This document shows positions 48,390 through 60,200 of a stretch of DNA of 64,000 nt, piece by piece. The translations under genes were made by a program, and so were the position numbers. Under the pieces are notes generated by a model that did not search any database, was not told where the DNA came from, and saw only the letters and a list, made by a program, of their open reading frames with translations. The stretch's first letter is position 1. The number at the start of each line of letters is the position of its first letter. Origin of the DNA: Cordia subcordata (Eukaryota > Streptophyta > Magnoliopsida > Boraginales > Cordiaceae); NCBI GenBank assembly GCA_028554755.1, contig JAPTOF010000006.1:1668501-1732500 (forward strand), written 5' to 3'.

Positions 48390-48525
48390 ACTAGCTCAAT
48401 ACATTTCTTTTTCTTTTTTTTTTAAAGAAAATAAATAGTAATTTCTAACTTACTCTTATGATGATTTAAATTCAAAACTCGTAGATCTCAAGTAAGAAAT
48501 GCTACCATTGAGCTATATCTTCTTG
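48390..48525 (-). repeat. tRNA-like SINE remnant
   Basis: On the minus strand TATAGCTCAATGGTAGCA is a good A box and, 30 bases on, GAGTTTTGAATTT a decayed B box. A T-run on the plus strand (48410-48423) could be the poly-A tail of the minus-strand element. No target duplication was found. Confidence 0.45.
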
Positions 48526-49200
48526 TCTAACTCCATATATTTAATGTTAAGAGGTGTCCGGGGCAAGAACTGTGCATATGTGGATGTGTACTCTTGCCAC
48601 TCTATTACCGTTTCCATGCATGGTTAACGAAATGAGCTGATGAAAGGGTTGTGAGATTTTTGAACTATGGATGTGATGTTTCTTCAGCACCATGCAGGAC
48701 CAGACTATGCAAGGAAATATCATCAACCTTGGATATTGGTCTTCTGGAAGACAGTTGAATATACATACATTTATGAGAAGAGACGGTTTTTCTCTTCACA
48801 TTAACTGCAGTAGTTCATACATTTTCAAAACTTTTCCTATTCTTTGACAATAAGAGAGAAGAGACATTATTATATACAACAACTGATTTGGTACTGGCTC
48901 GAGGAATAGCATGCCTTGTGACTTGACACTATGTTTTGTTTGGCTGATTCTGGGAAATGACTAAATGAGTGGACCTTTTTCACCACTAAGAGTTCAGTTT
49001 TGGTGGTGAAGAGTTTCTCTTTTGATGGACCAATTGTTTTTTCCCTTTGCTTTTAATACTTCCCTTCCCTTTTCTAGTTTCAAATGTATGCTAGAAACAA
49101 GCTAAAGTTTTCCATCCAACTACAATCTCGCCCTTTTCTTTGTTGGTCTCTACAAATAATTTAGATGATCTCATAAGTTTATTAGGTATTTAATAGTACT
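48526..49200. other. Intergenic DNA, no gene seen
   Basis: No open frame or repeat border is recognisable. Confidence 0.5.
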
Positions 49201-49321
49201 AAGAGGGTGTTTGGCTTTGCTTATTTAGTGGCTTATAAGTACCCAAAAAAAAGCGTCCTCCCACATATTTTTCACTATTTGGTACTTATAAGTCGCAAAT
49301 AAGTACTACCAAACACCCTTT
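49201..49321. repeat. Short fold-back MITE
   Basis: The left arm AAGAGGGTGTTTGGCTTTGC continues with TTATTTAGTGGCTTATAAGT, and the right arm is its inverse (TACTTATAAGTCGCAAATAA, then CCAAACACCCTTT). The roughly 120-bp element is almost all stem. The GGTGTTTGG end is of Tourist type. Confidence 0.6.
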
Positions 49322-49497
49322 AAATCTTTATAGTTGTGCCATTCATTCATGTTAGTAAATACCTCTCTTGTAATGTGATGTTATTAAGATACAAACGAGG
49401 GCTCCTAGATCAAAGATATGGAACTTCAACAAGGGGAAGATTTTTTCCTTAAGAAATCTAAGAGATGGTTAAGAGATGGTGAAGCATGCCATATTTA

Positions 49498-49733
49498 GGG
49501 CCTGGTTGAATTGGCTTTTTTGGGGGAAAAAATACTTTTTTTTCTTTAAAAAAATTTTTTTTTGCAATAATTATTTATCTTAGCTTTCACAAAAGTTGAA
49601 AATGTGAGAAAAACTAAAATATAGTTTTTTCCTTCAAAAATTAAAACTTTTAGCTTCTTTAAAAGAAAACACTTTTTTTTTTCCAAAATTTGTTAAAAGA
49701 AAAGTTTTTAAAAATGTTATCCCAAACGAGCCC
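49498..49733. repeat. AT-rich PIF/Harbinger-like MITE (copy)
   Basis: It starts GGGCCTGGTTGAATTGGC and ends CCCAAACGAGCCC, then TAA; the left flank reads TTA. The interior matches the family. Confidence 0.6.
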
Positions 49734-49991
49734 TAAACTAGATGCCCACAGTTTTTCTTGGACTTCAAGTGACAAACACCATCTATGTCGTGCTATATTT
49801 CTTCACCGTACGCATGACCCTTCAGCACGGAGCAGCAGAAATTTAATGGCCATGCGGACTGGTCAGTGGAATACTAATATCTCCATCACGTCCATGTCAA
49901 CAAATGCTTAGAACTCGAAACGCTTCAAACGGAACCACCCAACCCAAAAAACAAGCAAGGCCCACCATTAGAACTAAGCAAGTCTCAAACC

Positions 49992-50033
<42 letters not shown>

Positions 50034-50520
50034 GCCACCTGACTCGACTCATCAAGGATTGTACGACTACAAGGCGCTTCCCGATGCAATATGAATAGTT
50101 TACAATCGTAAAATCTTACTCCTAATTTTGATATTATGAAGTCTACGTTCTTATGAATAGTTCTTAATCATTAAATTGCACTCCAAATGATATTATGAAA
50201 AAAAAATATTTCTCATTTTGAAAAATGTCACTCTTAATTCCTTACTGTCATATAGCTGCCAGTCTTGCCAGTCTTCTTTAATTTATCTGACACAAAAATT
50301 GTAATTAATCTTCCACCGCAAACCACCCATTGCAAGCTTCGTCTCATGAAAACATGTTGTACTCGCAACATGCTTCCAAATGTACAGCTAATTTCCAGCA
50401 TTGCCAAATCAAAGACTTGAATATACCATCATCACAGGCCCTGGATATCAGATTCCACAATGATGCAATGTAAAGCTCACAGCTGGGGTATTAAGTTGTT
50501 CATCAGAAGTTTCTAATCTT
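49734..50520. other. Intergenic DNA with ATT microsatellite
   Basis: A clean ATT run occupies 49992-50033. The frames at 49690-50098 run through the preceding MITE or this repeat and are not genes. Nothing else is recognised. Confidence 0.6.
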
Positions 50521-50700
50521 CAAGACTTATTGGAGGATCCCATTGGCTTGCATCCAGTAAGAACTGAACCTACGAATTCGCCAATTATGAGTTGGGCACT
50601 TTAACCATTCAACCATGGATGCTTAGTAGGGATCCTCGTACACGGTGAAGAACTAAATTCCAATTGAAACGAAATCTTTAGGACAGTTTCATCTGGAAAC
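50521..50700 (-). pseudogene. Plastid-derived insert with trnI-CAU (NUPT)
   Basis: The minus strand at 50549-50622 is a 74-base tRNA matching plastid tRNA-Ile(CAU) with few changes: GCATCCATGG start, anticodon loop CTCATAA intact, T-arm TAGGTTCAGTTCTTA and GGATGC end. Its flanks also agree with plastid DNA as I remember it: the 3' side (50521-50548, towards ycf2) and the 5' side (50623-50700, towards rpl23, including GTACGAGGATCCC). The insert is therefore at least 180 bp. Changes are mostly transitions. The CAU anticodon needs plastid-specific lysidine modification, so nuclear function is unlikely. Confidence 0.85.
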
Positions 50701-51347
50701 TTTGAAAAGGTTTATTACTAACTACAGAACTGAGAAGATCAATTTCTGTCTAATTAGGTAGAGTATAAATATCCTCTACTAATATCTGAAGGCTAGAGTT
50801 TAACATCATCTTCAATTCTTTACAACTAAAATGGCATGAAATAACAATGCAATTATGATGACATAATCTGTATCATTAAGTGTAAATGATTCCCTGTTGC
50901 CAATCAACTTGTAGAAAATCAACTAACTTGTAGAAAATCAACTAATCGCATCATCACTTCGCCATCATTATTTATTGTCTCTGAGACATTACATAACATT
51001 GTTCCAATAGGATTAAAGATCCGAAATCTGGAAATGGAGCTGGACTCAATAGGAAAGACACGGAAGGAATTCCTCATCTATATATCATTTATCACTGTAC
51101 ATCGACAGATAATACACTATCACACTCTATTGGGCCTGAGCCAATTCTGGCTGGGATCAATCACAATTGAAATTTGTCAAATTCATGAGTTAATAACTTG
51201 GAGAAAATTATAAATTATATGAGAGTGAAAAATCAGGTAACGAAATAATAATTACCAGAAAAGACTAAAAATAGTATGATGAGTTTCAAGCAGTGAACCT
51301 TTGGTTCCACTATCTTACCATGACGAAGGGTTAGTGAAATACTGCTC
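50701..51347. other. Spacer and 3' region of the coiled-coil gene
   Basis: A 20-base unit (CAACTTGTAGAAAATCAACT-like) is repeated at about 50909-50944. The 3' UTR of the minus-strand coiled-coil gene should lie within roughly 51050-51347. No other gene is seen. Confidence 0.5.
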
Positions 51348-54300
51348 TCAACTTCGACCATCCACATCAAATCCAGCCCCAGTCCAACCAGGTGCCGCTG
51401 GACCTCTACCCTTGGGAACTGCTCCGATTCCCCTTCCCCTCCCATGGATCATGCTTTTCTTCTTCCCTTTTCCTTCAGCATCTAAAGAACGTGGCTGGTT
51501 GGTACTATTTGTTACAAGAACATCTCCAATACTTGTTTGGGTGGGTGTTGATCCACTTGCCGCTTCTAAAGCAACTGATGCCGAGGGTACAATTTGACTC
51601 TGATCAAGTGCAATCGGATTCTTGTCCTAGACAGCATATAGGAAAGAGTCACAGATTGTTTTATGCATTTATTTGTTTTTCCAAAGTATCTGGTCACTTG
51701 GAACAGTAACAACAAGCATCGCATATATATAAATTATTCCACAGGATCAATAGGTGGGATAAAGTCACAATAAAGTCACAACCTCTAGTTTCAGTGATAT
51801 CACATCTACTAATCCAGACCAGTTAAGGCATAGTTGTCAGGATTTTGATGGAAAAATATAGAAGGAACTTACTTTCAAAATTGTAAAAGTAAAGAAGACC
51901 TTCCCATTCTGTTGCTTCTTCATCATGATCTACTTCAGATGTAACATGATGTCAAGAAAAAGGTCAATCCTGCTCATCAGCATGTTCTCCTTATCCCTCA
52001 TAACTCATTTTGCAGGACTCATTTTACTGATGTCAAGATATTCTTTTTCTTTTAAACAGAATTGCACTACTAGGTGAGACTTTATCATTTTATGTTTTCA
52101 CATCAAACCCTTAAAATTTGCCTACCAATTCTCATCATCCACTAGGTATGAAAATCTGAGTTCTACATGTACAACAATCAACGGTCAAAGGTTTTAGATT
52201 CCTAGTTCTCCCCTACCTAAAATAATACCAAGGATTCCAAATTCTGATTCAAACAGTTCATCTACATCAAAGGAGCTGCCTTGCAATTATACAAGCAATC
52301 ATCTACTTTCAGAAAAATGATATGTATTTTGTCGAAAGACAATTGAAAAGCAAGCCGAATGTATCTGGTAGTCTCTACGTTGTACACTAAAAACAGCTAA
52401 AAAGTTTGCTCAACGTGAAATGCTATGTCTTTTGGCTGGCACTTCCATTGATGAACAAGCATGAAATACCATATGATGTACCAACCAGAGACGGCAAACA
52501 GTAAAAAGACTTGCAGCACAGTGGAAAAGGGCATATGGATGGACAGACATGCTAGAATTTTGAACATGCGGAGATGGAAAAGGAGAAGTCTTCCTTACAG
52601 AGGAGGAGACATAAGCGGATGATTGACTAGGGTTCAAAGCCTCCAGCCGCCTCTTTAACTCCTCCAGTCTGGATAACTGAGCATTACTACTTTCCACAAC
52701 CTATCAAGAAAGATGTTCAGAAAAATGAACCTAAGTAAGATTGTTGAGATCATTGAATCTGAAGTGTACCAGATTATTTAAGTCATCACAGAGCTTCTGC
52801 TTAAGTGCTTCCTCATCTTTCAAGGCCTTCGATGCTGCTTCCCATGCCTGGCATTCAGGAAAATGAAAATTACATTAGGCAGGATGATATAGCAAAGAGA
52901 ACAGACACAAGCAACAAGCAACATGATGGAGGGATGCAATGTACCCCAGGGTCTTTAAGAACTGTTGCAAGGGTATAATTGAGAATATACTGCAGTTCTT
53001 CTAGACTAGTTTTGCACATTATGGATAGCGCTACCTCTCTGTATTCTTTTACACCTGTCTCTTCCCAAACCAGGCTTTGTTAATCTTAGCAAAAAAAATT
53101 CTCTCTTCAAGTATTCACTAAGTTGACTAAAGAAAACAGGGAAATGAGACCATCTGTTGGTTAAGAACCTTTGGTGGTGATTGGTATGCAAGAGTGGGCT
53201 GGGAATGAAATAGCATTCCTGGCTCTTTCTTAAATCCCATGCTTGGTGTGAAGTAATGGCTGATTGAATCTGATTCCCATGGGAATCTCATTCCCATGAA
53301 CATGGGAATAGCCATTCCTGACAAAACCCCTGGGAATGGGTTATTGCCATGTTCATGGAAATGAGATTTTTCATCAAAAGTCTAAAATAATCTTTCAAAT
53401 ATTAACATTTAATGTTAAAAATAAAAATAAAAATTTTAAAAATGAAAAATAAAAATAAGAATTTTAAAAAATTAAAAATAGGTTATAAAAATAAAATTTT
53501 AAATTTAAAAATAAAATGAAATAAGAATGAAATAAATATAAAAATAAAAAACAAAATAAAAATAATACTGAAAACAAAAATAAAAAGTTTACCAGATTAT
53601 ATATTCATATATATACATATACATTATCATCATTATTATTTTTATTTAAGTTATATATATATAGATATATATAGATATATATATAGATATATGTATATTA
53701 GTATCGGTAGTATTTTAGTAATATTTTGTGTAATTAATTTTATTACTATAATGTATTATAATAGTGTAGCAGTAATCTTAACTTTTTATACCGATCATTT
53801 TCAATACTATGCTAGTATACTAATTACCAAAAATAAATTGAGAATTAATACACCTATTTCTACCATCATCCCTAGAATATACCAAGCATAATATTCATTA
53901 CCAAGTCCATTCCATTCCCAAGTTCATTCCATTCCTGTCAAATTCATTCCTTCGCACCAATCGCCACCTTATAGTTACCCCAGTAAGAATTGAAGTAGTG
54001 GAACAACGAATGGTCTTAATTTTCCCCCAAGATAATGAGTGTAGAATAGAAACTTCGAACAGAAACGCCATAGTGGCTACTTTATATACAATTTACCAGC
54101 ATTTTGATATTTTCATAACATTTTTGCTCTTTTTGACAGTGATGGTAATACGCAGACATTTATAGATTGAACATTATTAACTACAAATTGAATCCAAAAA
54201 GGCTCCTTACTGATTAACACCAAATACACTAATATCAAATTAGTTGCAAATGATAATGTTTCCAAAGGAAAAGCACTCAAATAAGCCCAGAAAGTAACAG

Positions 54301-56206
54301 AAAAATACAAAAATACTAAAGCGTATGTGTGATCTTGCATCTAAATTAAATATATGTAACAGGGACATGAGATGCATATTTTATTTTAGAGGGACAAACC
54401 TTGCGAGCTTGTTCTTCCTTCAGCTTAGCAACACGAATTCTCTCAGTTGACATTTCTATTTTCTTTCTCATGTGTTCAAGTGCTGAAGGTGTATGCATGC
54501 ATAAAAATAGCAGCGATGATCACTGAGAAAAACCGGAAATAATATCAATGCACAAAGAAGTAGCAATAACAAATGTAAACCTGCTTTCTTAGGCCCAGCA
54601 GTAAGTTTCATCTCCATCGTGAGATTTGCCAATTCTCGCTCAACATCACGAATCTTGGAATAATTTTCTTCAATATATCTGAGAGGATAAACCAGCATAA
54701 GTAGTTGAAGTGAAAATTAAGCTAGTCTCAACTGCTGCAGTCTGGAATATATTATTGTGAGTATTATCTGATAAAGGAAATAGATTTAAAACATGAAAGG
54801 TGGGTATGGTGAACTCAATAAAGGCATTGATTTTGATGTTCAAGCCAAACTCTGTTGGGGAAAACCAGCCCTTCTGAGTCCTGTAGCTGCTAGTGGTATA
54901 TTTCTTGACAATGAATTGTAAAAACATTATAATTGTCCATTGTGGCTCAACGCAACTGATTATCCACTCCTTCAACAGTGAATGGTAATGCCGAGGAATA
55001 GAAACATGAAATGAAACTCCCAAAATGGTCAGGGTATAGTTTCTGTTACCTGTATGTCACAGCATTGTTCTATAGTATATACTTAAAAAGTATATACTTA
55101 AGACTTGCTGTCTGGAGAATTTTCTGAGCATCAGCGTAGATTCTTGCTTATCCTTTTCTTCTTCTCTATCTACCTATATCTTTTCAAGATGATGTAGAAT
55201 GCTACAGGGACTTCTCCGACAAATTGATATAGAGTGCTCCATCGACCCAAAAAGTCACTTTCACCCCTTGTATGAAGATTAAGGGCCCATTTGGATTCGT
55301 TTTTTTTTAGAAGCGCTTTTTTAACAGCTTTTGAAAAATAACTTTTTTTGATAAGCTGAAAATTCTGGCTTCTAAATAAAGTTATATTTGAGCCTTTTTC
55401 AAGAGCTTCAGCTTTTTTTTGGAAGTCAAATCAAATAGTTATTACAAATTTAATGTAACTTTTTCAGGAAAAAAAATATTTTTTTCCTGAAAAAAACCAA
55501 TCCAAACGGGCCCTAATGCATGACCATCTTTAACCAAAATAAAAATAAAAATAAAAAAAGGTGGGAAGGCATTGGCGAGATTGTAGATACCCTCTGCCCT
55601 TCAGTAGCGGTTTTGAGTAATCAAAAACAGTGAAAAACCAATTCTTCTCCTGTTCTGGCTCAGAGTTGCTACTATAGCACTCATTTGTAGTTAGAAAATC
55701 TTTGAGCAAGCCTAACTAAGATGGAGGAGCAGGGAAATTCTCAACCATCCACAAACAAGTTTACGCGAAATCGTTAATCCATACTGAAGTTAACCACCAT
55801 TTTCCCAGTAAATTAGTAGAGAATAATTTCATTCGCAATTTAACTAACAAGAAGAGCACTAAAAATTATTGATATGAAAAAGCGAACCTACTTCTTTAAT
55901 TGAAGCTGCTCTTCTTCAATTATCTGCAACAAACATAGAGGAGAAAAAAAAAATACAAAGACTGAGAGAATTGTTGTATAGCATGTAAATGTAAGTAAAA
56001 ATTTACTACATACACACACAAAATGATGTTATATTGTAAGTCAGAGACGCTAGCAGATAGATAGAGAGGGAGACCTTCTCGGTGTAGGCGATAACGGGGG
56101 ATTCTCTGGGGAGACCATCGGGTCCAATCTCCGGTACCAGCAAAGGCCTCGCGTTGGTGTTCGGATGCGGGCTTTTGTTTTGGTTCGGGCTCCGGCTGGT
56201 GGCCAT
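51348..56206 (-). CDS. Coiled-coil protein with RG-rich C-terminal tail
   Basis: Model (minus strand): 56206-56075, 55923-55892, 54678-54581, 54482-54400, 52847-52770, 52700-52599, 51929-51873, 51626-51348; 286 residues, all GT-AG, frame closes at TGA. Residues 1-20 are polar; LLVPEIGPDGLPRESPVIAY follows (about 23-42). A long charged alpha-helical stretch (about 43-165, EEEQLQLKKYIEENYSKI, RKKIEMSTERIRVAKLKEEQ) is predicted coiled coil. The C-terminus has SMIHGRGRGIGAVPKGRG and GWTGAGFDVDGRS, an RG/RGG-like basic tail that could bind nucleic acid. The helical part resembles plant proteins annotated as RAB6-interacting golgin-like or DUF662, but I hold that weakly. Exons 1-5 are firm. The exon 6 donor (GTAAGG at 52598) and the small exon 7 are chosen because they alone keep the frame into the last exon. 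Confidence 0.72.
53168..53972. repeat. Inverted-repeat element in intron 4 of the coiled-coil gene
   Basis: The left end reads CTTTGGTGGTGATTGGTATG and the right end the inverse of TTCGCACCAATCGCCACCTT, a diverged terminal inverted repeat. Both subterminal regions carry many GGGAATG / CATTCCC motifs. The core is an AAAAT-type low-complexity array (53395-53590) and TATAGA units (53655-53695). There is no transposase frame. It inflates a 1.55-kb intron; superfamily is not resolved. Confidence 0.5.
55283..55513. repeat. AT-rich PIF/Harbinger-like MITE (best-preserved copy)
   Basis: The terminal repeats are GGGCCCATTTGGATTCG (left) and the inverse of CCAATCCAAACGGGCCC (right). TAA flanks both ends (55280-55282, 55514-55516). 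At 231 bp, the interior shows AAAAGCGCTTTTTTAACAG-type palindromic segments and AAGCTGAAAATTCTGGCTTC. It lies in intron 2 of the minus-strand coiled-coil gene and serves here as reference for the family. Confidence 0.7.
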
Positions 56207-56450
56207 GTGGTGGACGGATCTCGAGGCCCAACAACAATAGATCAGCAACAGCTAAAATTTTTCCAGTGGGGAATTAGAAGTATGTGTGTCGTTTCATTTG
56301 TTAGATGTTGTCGTTTGGAAAGCTGTGAGGACGATGCTTGGCTGCTGCTCTTGCTGCTGATGCACATCAGCACATGCAGCACCGGAGGATGATCACAGTA
56401 TTTACGTTTTCTGCCATTGAGCCAAAAATATATACTATTTATATTTATAA
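56207..56450. promoter_or_regulatory. Upstream region of the coiled-coil gene
   Basis: This spacer holds the promoter and 5' UTR of the minus-strand coiled-coil gene. A GC-richer, CTG/CAGCAG-like stretch (56335-56390) precedes AT-rich DNA. No TATA element can be assigned with confidence. Confidence 0.35.
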
Positions 56451-56676
56451 GGGCTCCTAAATTGACTTTTTTTTAAAATAATTTTTTTTAATAAGCGAAA
56501 AGTTTTTAACTTTCTGAAAACAGTTGAAATCGAACTTTTTGCAGAATTTTAGTTTTTTCTTTAAAATTTAATTCGCATATTTGTTGTAAAAGAATATCGC
56601 TTTTACATGAAAATATATATATATATATAATTTTTTCTATTTTAAAAAAATAATAAAAAAAAAACAATCCAATCAT
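56451..56676. repeat. AT-rich PIF/Harbinger-like MITE (degenerate copy)
   Basis: TAA precedes GGGCTCCTAAATTGACTTT. The right end AACAATCCAATCATGTC is decayed. The interior matches the family, with a TA microsatellite expansion near 56612-56628. Confidence 0.45.
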
Positions 56677-57266
56677 GTCACTTTGTCTTCATAGCCTAAT
56701 CTGAGTACATTTTTTCCAATATTTTTGTAATTATCCCCTTCAATTAAAAACTGTTTCGTTAATCATTTTAATTGATAAGCTAAAAATGCCTTAATTAGAT
56801 CTATTTTGATCACTTGTAAAGTAATTCTATTAGCAAAATTGAAATTACAAATAATTTAATTGTATATAATAGGCTGTACGTGAAAGAAGGGACGCTTAAC
56901 GATTCTTCGTTGCATATAATTACAGATACCGAATGCTTAATAACATCCAACCACGGCACAAGTCAAATGATTAGGACTATTTTTTCCAAAATAATAACTG
57001 AATTCAAATCTCGTAAGACCACCATCGACGCTAACTTCTGAATATTTAACACAGTTTTTTGGCTAAGAGAAACCACAATATTGAGAATAATAAAGGAATT
57101 GTTTCTTAACTAAAATACAAAAAACCTCTCGTTGCTCTCTGCTCTAATACACAATGATTCAAATGTAAAATCTCTTTAACTGATGAAGGTACAGCTAGTA
57201 ACAGCTCTTTATTTCAGAGCAGCAAAGACTAAGATGTTACATGAGAATTAGTTATTTGGCTTGGTT
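56677..57266. other. Spacer and fructokinase 3' region
   Basis: No gene. A weak tRNA-like pair of boxes (TCAAATGATTAGGAC, GAATTCAAATCTCG; 56963-57015) hints at a SINE relic. The fructokinase 3' UTR is expected in the last 150 bases. Confidence 0.4.
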
Positions 57267-60200
57267 TCACGAAGAGGCTTCTGTCAGAATTCGTTGCACT
57301 GCCTCTTTTGCAGGCAAGGCAGGAATTGCTCCTCTCCCTGTAACCGTGATGGCACCGCAAGCATTGGCAAAAAGGAGAGCCTCGCGTAATCGCTTCTCGT
57401 CCTGTCATAAGTTGGCAAAATTAAGACATTACATCAGATGATGAAGCAAGTAATTAACATTTTTGTGGTATTCCATCTATGCGTGAATCGCAGCAGGAGC
57501 ATAGAAAAGAGGCTTATTCAGATGCAGATTACCTATAAATACTATATGCTCTGAGAAGCTTAAGCACAATGACCGCCAAGATAGAACACCACAACATGGA
57601 AAAAGCTCTAACTCTAGGATTTGCTTCATAAGATAGGCAGGTAGAAGGAAAAGGGGGCTGAAGTCAACTAACAAGAAGTGCAAACAGAAAACCAAGAGCG
57701 CTATCAACGTTCCCTCACCTTCACCAATTCAAATGCTACAGTTCATCAATACCTTGACTGTCTACAAAACGAGGATCATTTTCTTCTCTCTTTGCTTTTT
57801 GATAATACTGCTGTATGAGAAACACACTCATGGAAAAAAATCAGGTGTTGAAGCTTTAAGCTGTCATGTTGCTTTTACGAAGGAGATCACAAACTCCAAG
57901 TTTAGCGGCGACAGTGGCAACAAATAGACTTTCTACACCGGCTCTAGGAGGATTAACATTCAAAAGCAGGCAACACAATTTTCGTCTATCCACATCCGAA
58001 AAAGGAAACAGAAAATGAAAAAAATTGGTTGATCGAAACAAATTAATTTCATGACGCAAACCAACTGCAGCACTACTCAACACTCAGACGTGCATGAAAG
58101 ACAAACAGTATCTAAATCATTCCTCCAAACTCACACAAAAGTACCTGACAAATATTCACATCCGAAGCTAAACTGTAAAGTAGCCCCCCAACAAATGCAT
58201 CACCAGCTCCAGTTGTATCCACAGGTTCAACTTTAACACCGGAGACTCTTCCCTTAAATTGCTGTACAGGATTCAGCAAATTTCAGAGATCAAGAACTGA
58301 ATTACCATACATGGCCATAGATAAGCCCATTCAAGATATCTCATCTTGACACATGCAAAATATTATATTACATGCATCATGCATGAATTATCAACATCCG
58401 TGAATCACTTGTAACTGAATTTTCAGTTTCCAAGCACAGGATCTTAAATATCAGTACCATTAACATCATATACTTTGGGGCATCCACTATGTTAAATTCA
58501 GTGACATGAATATAATTTTGAAAACTTACCTTAGAGTAATATCTGCAACCCTTTGAACCTTCAGATACAAGCAAAAGCCTCAAATTAGGATGAAAAAGTT
58601 TCCTCATAACAACTTCATCATCATTAGGGTCATCCCCACCAGTCAAGAATGAAATTTCTTCCTCACTTATCTGTTAGATCACAAAAGCTCACTGAATTTT
58701 GTAACATAGAAGTTCTGGTTAAAAGGATAATTTACACGACGGATTTCATCATAGAACATAAACATTTCAGAGGTGACACTCTTAGCAGAAATACTGTACC
58801 TTTATTATATCTGCTTGGTCCCATATGCCCATTATGCTATTTCGAGCAGCATCTTCCGAAGGCCATAACGCCAACCTCAAATTTGGATCATACGAGAGTA
58901 GGGTTCCAGATTTTTTGGCTATCGCCATTGCAGCAAGGTGTGCTGACCTACATGGTTCTTCAATCAAACTGATAGAACCATAGTGGAAGATAGTGGCCTG
59001 AATTTATAATTCAAGTTATTTTACCAAACAACATTTCTAGTAGAAGCAATATAGCTTCTTCACGTTCTCAACTAAGAATGAAGAGGGCAGTTGTACCTTC
59101 TTAATCAGGTCAATATCAAGTTCTGACTCGCGAAGAAGCATATCAGCACTAGGGTTACGGAAAAACAGAAATTCACGCTCACCATCAGCTCTTAGCGTAA
59201 CAAATGCTAGGGCAGTTCTTGCATAGGAGTCAAACCGTATGCCAGTATTGTCGACCTTGTTTTCTTTTAACATGTTAGATAGCATAAAACCAAATTCGTC
59301 CTTGCCTACCTAGACATGAACAGCATTAATTTAAAATCCTAGACAGAACTGAGTTAAAATAAGAATCAACAAGTAAAAGGATATATCCTGGTTGTGCATA
59401 TCAAAAGGCATAAAAATGCATAGAGTTCCATAAGACTGCAGATACGTATAATCATGCTCGCATTTGCAGCTGTCTATCTTAGCACAAATGCAATTAGTCT
59501 ATGGAGCTCCAAAATATATCTGTTATTGAACACAACTCCTCCAACTTCATAACCTAAACATCTTCTGTATATGCATTCTCAGCATGAAGCAACCAGGCTA
59601 TAGGTACCGGAAACTTCATAAGACAGGTAACATTAACCACTGACCATACTCAGGGCAAGCCCGTGCATTACTACGAAAGTGAACTTCAATTCTTTTTGGC
59701 TCAAGACCTCCCTTATTCTGTTCATGTTTTAAGCTACATTAACTTTTTTCCCGCATTCAATAATGGAGGAAAACTTAGTGCATTTCTTATATCGAATTGT
59801 TCTGATGCCTTTTAAAACCTACACAGAATTAAATATTAAATCAACACCTGCCATAGGATGCATTAGAAAAGATGATTTTTGCTCATGCAGCACGTGACAC
59901 AATGCACTACAACATGGAAGCTGGGAAAAGATACGGTAAGCACCTCGGGGAGGAAAGTGAATAGTTAGGAAAGCACTCAATTTTTCTCCAGAGTTCATAT
60001 TAAGTGCAAAAAGATGGAAATGAAAAACAAAATTGTACCTTGCCGATGAAAGCTGATGAACCTCCGAGTCTTGATACACAGACTGCAACATTGGCAGGAG
60101 CACCACCAGGAGCTTTTTTAAAAGCAGGAGCTTCAGCAAGTGAAACGCCACCCACAGTTGGGACAAAATCTATCAACATTTCTCCGAAGCAGACAACAAG

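Noticed and set aside
50549..50622. Functional nuclear tRNA gene
   Set aside because: The sequence and both flanks match plastid DNA, and the CAU anticodon of this tRNA type needs plastid modification; treated as an organelle insert.
51870..51945. Exon 7 of the coiled-coil gene read in the frame HDEEATEWEGLLYFYNF
   Set aside because: It looks protein-like, but joining it to the last exon gives an early stop and loses the RG tail; the other frame keeps phase 0 on both sides.
53395..53590. CRISPR-like or satellite array
   Set aside because: The repetition is AAAAT-type low complexity without constant spacers or a fixed unit.
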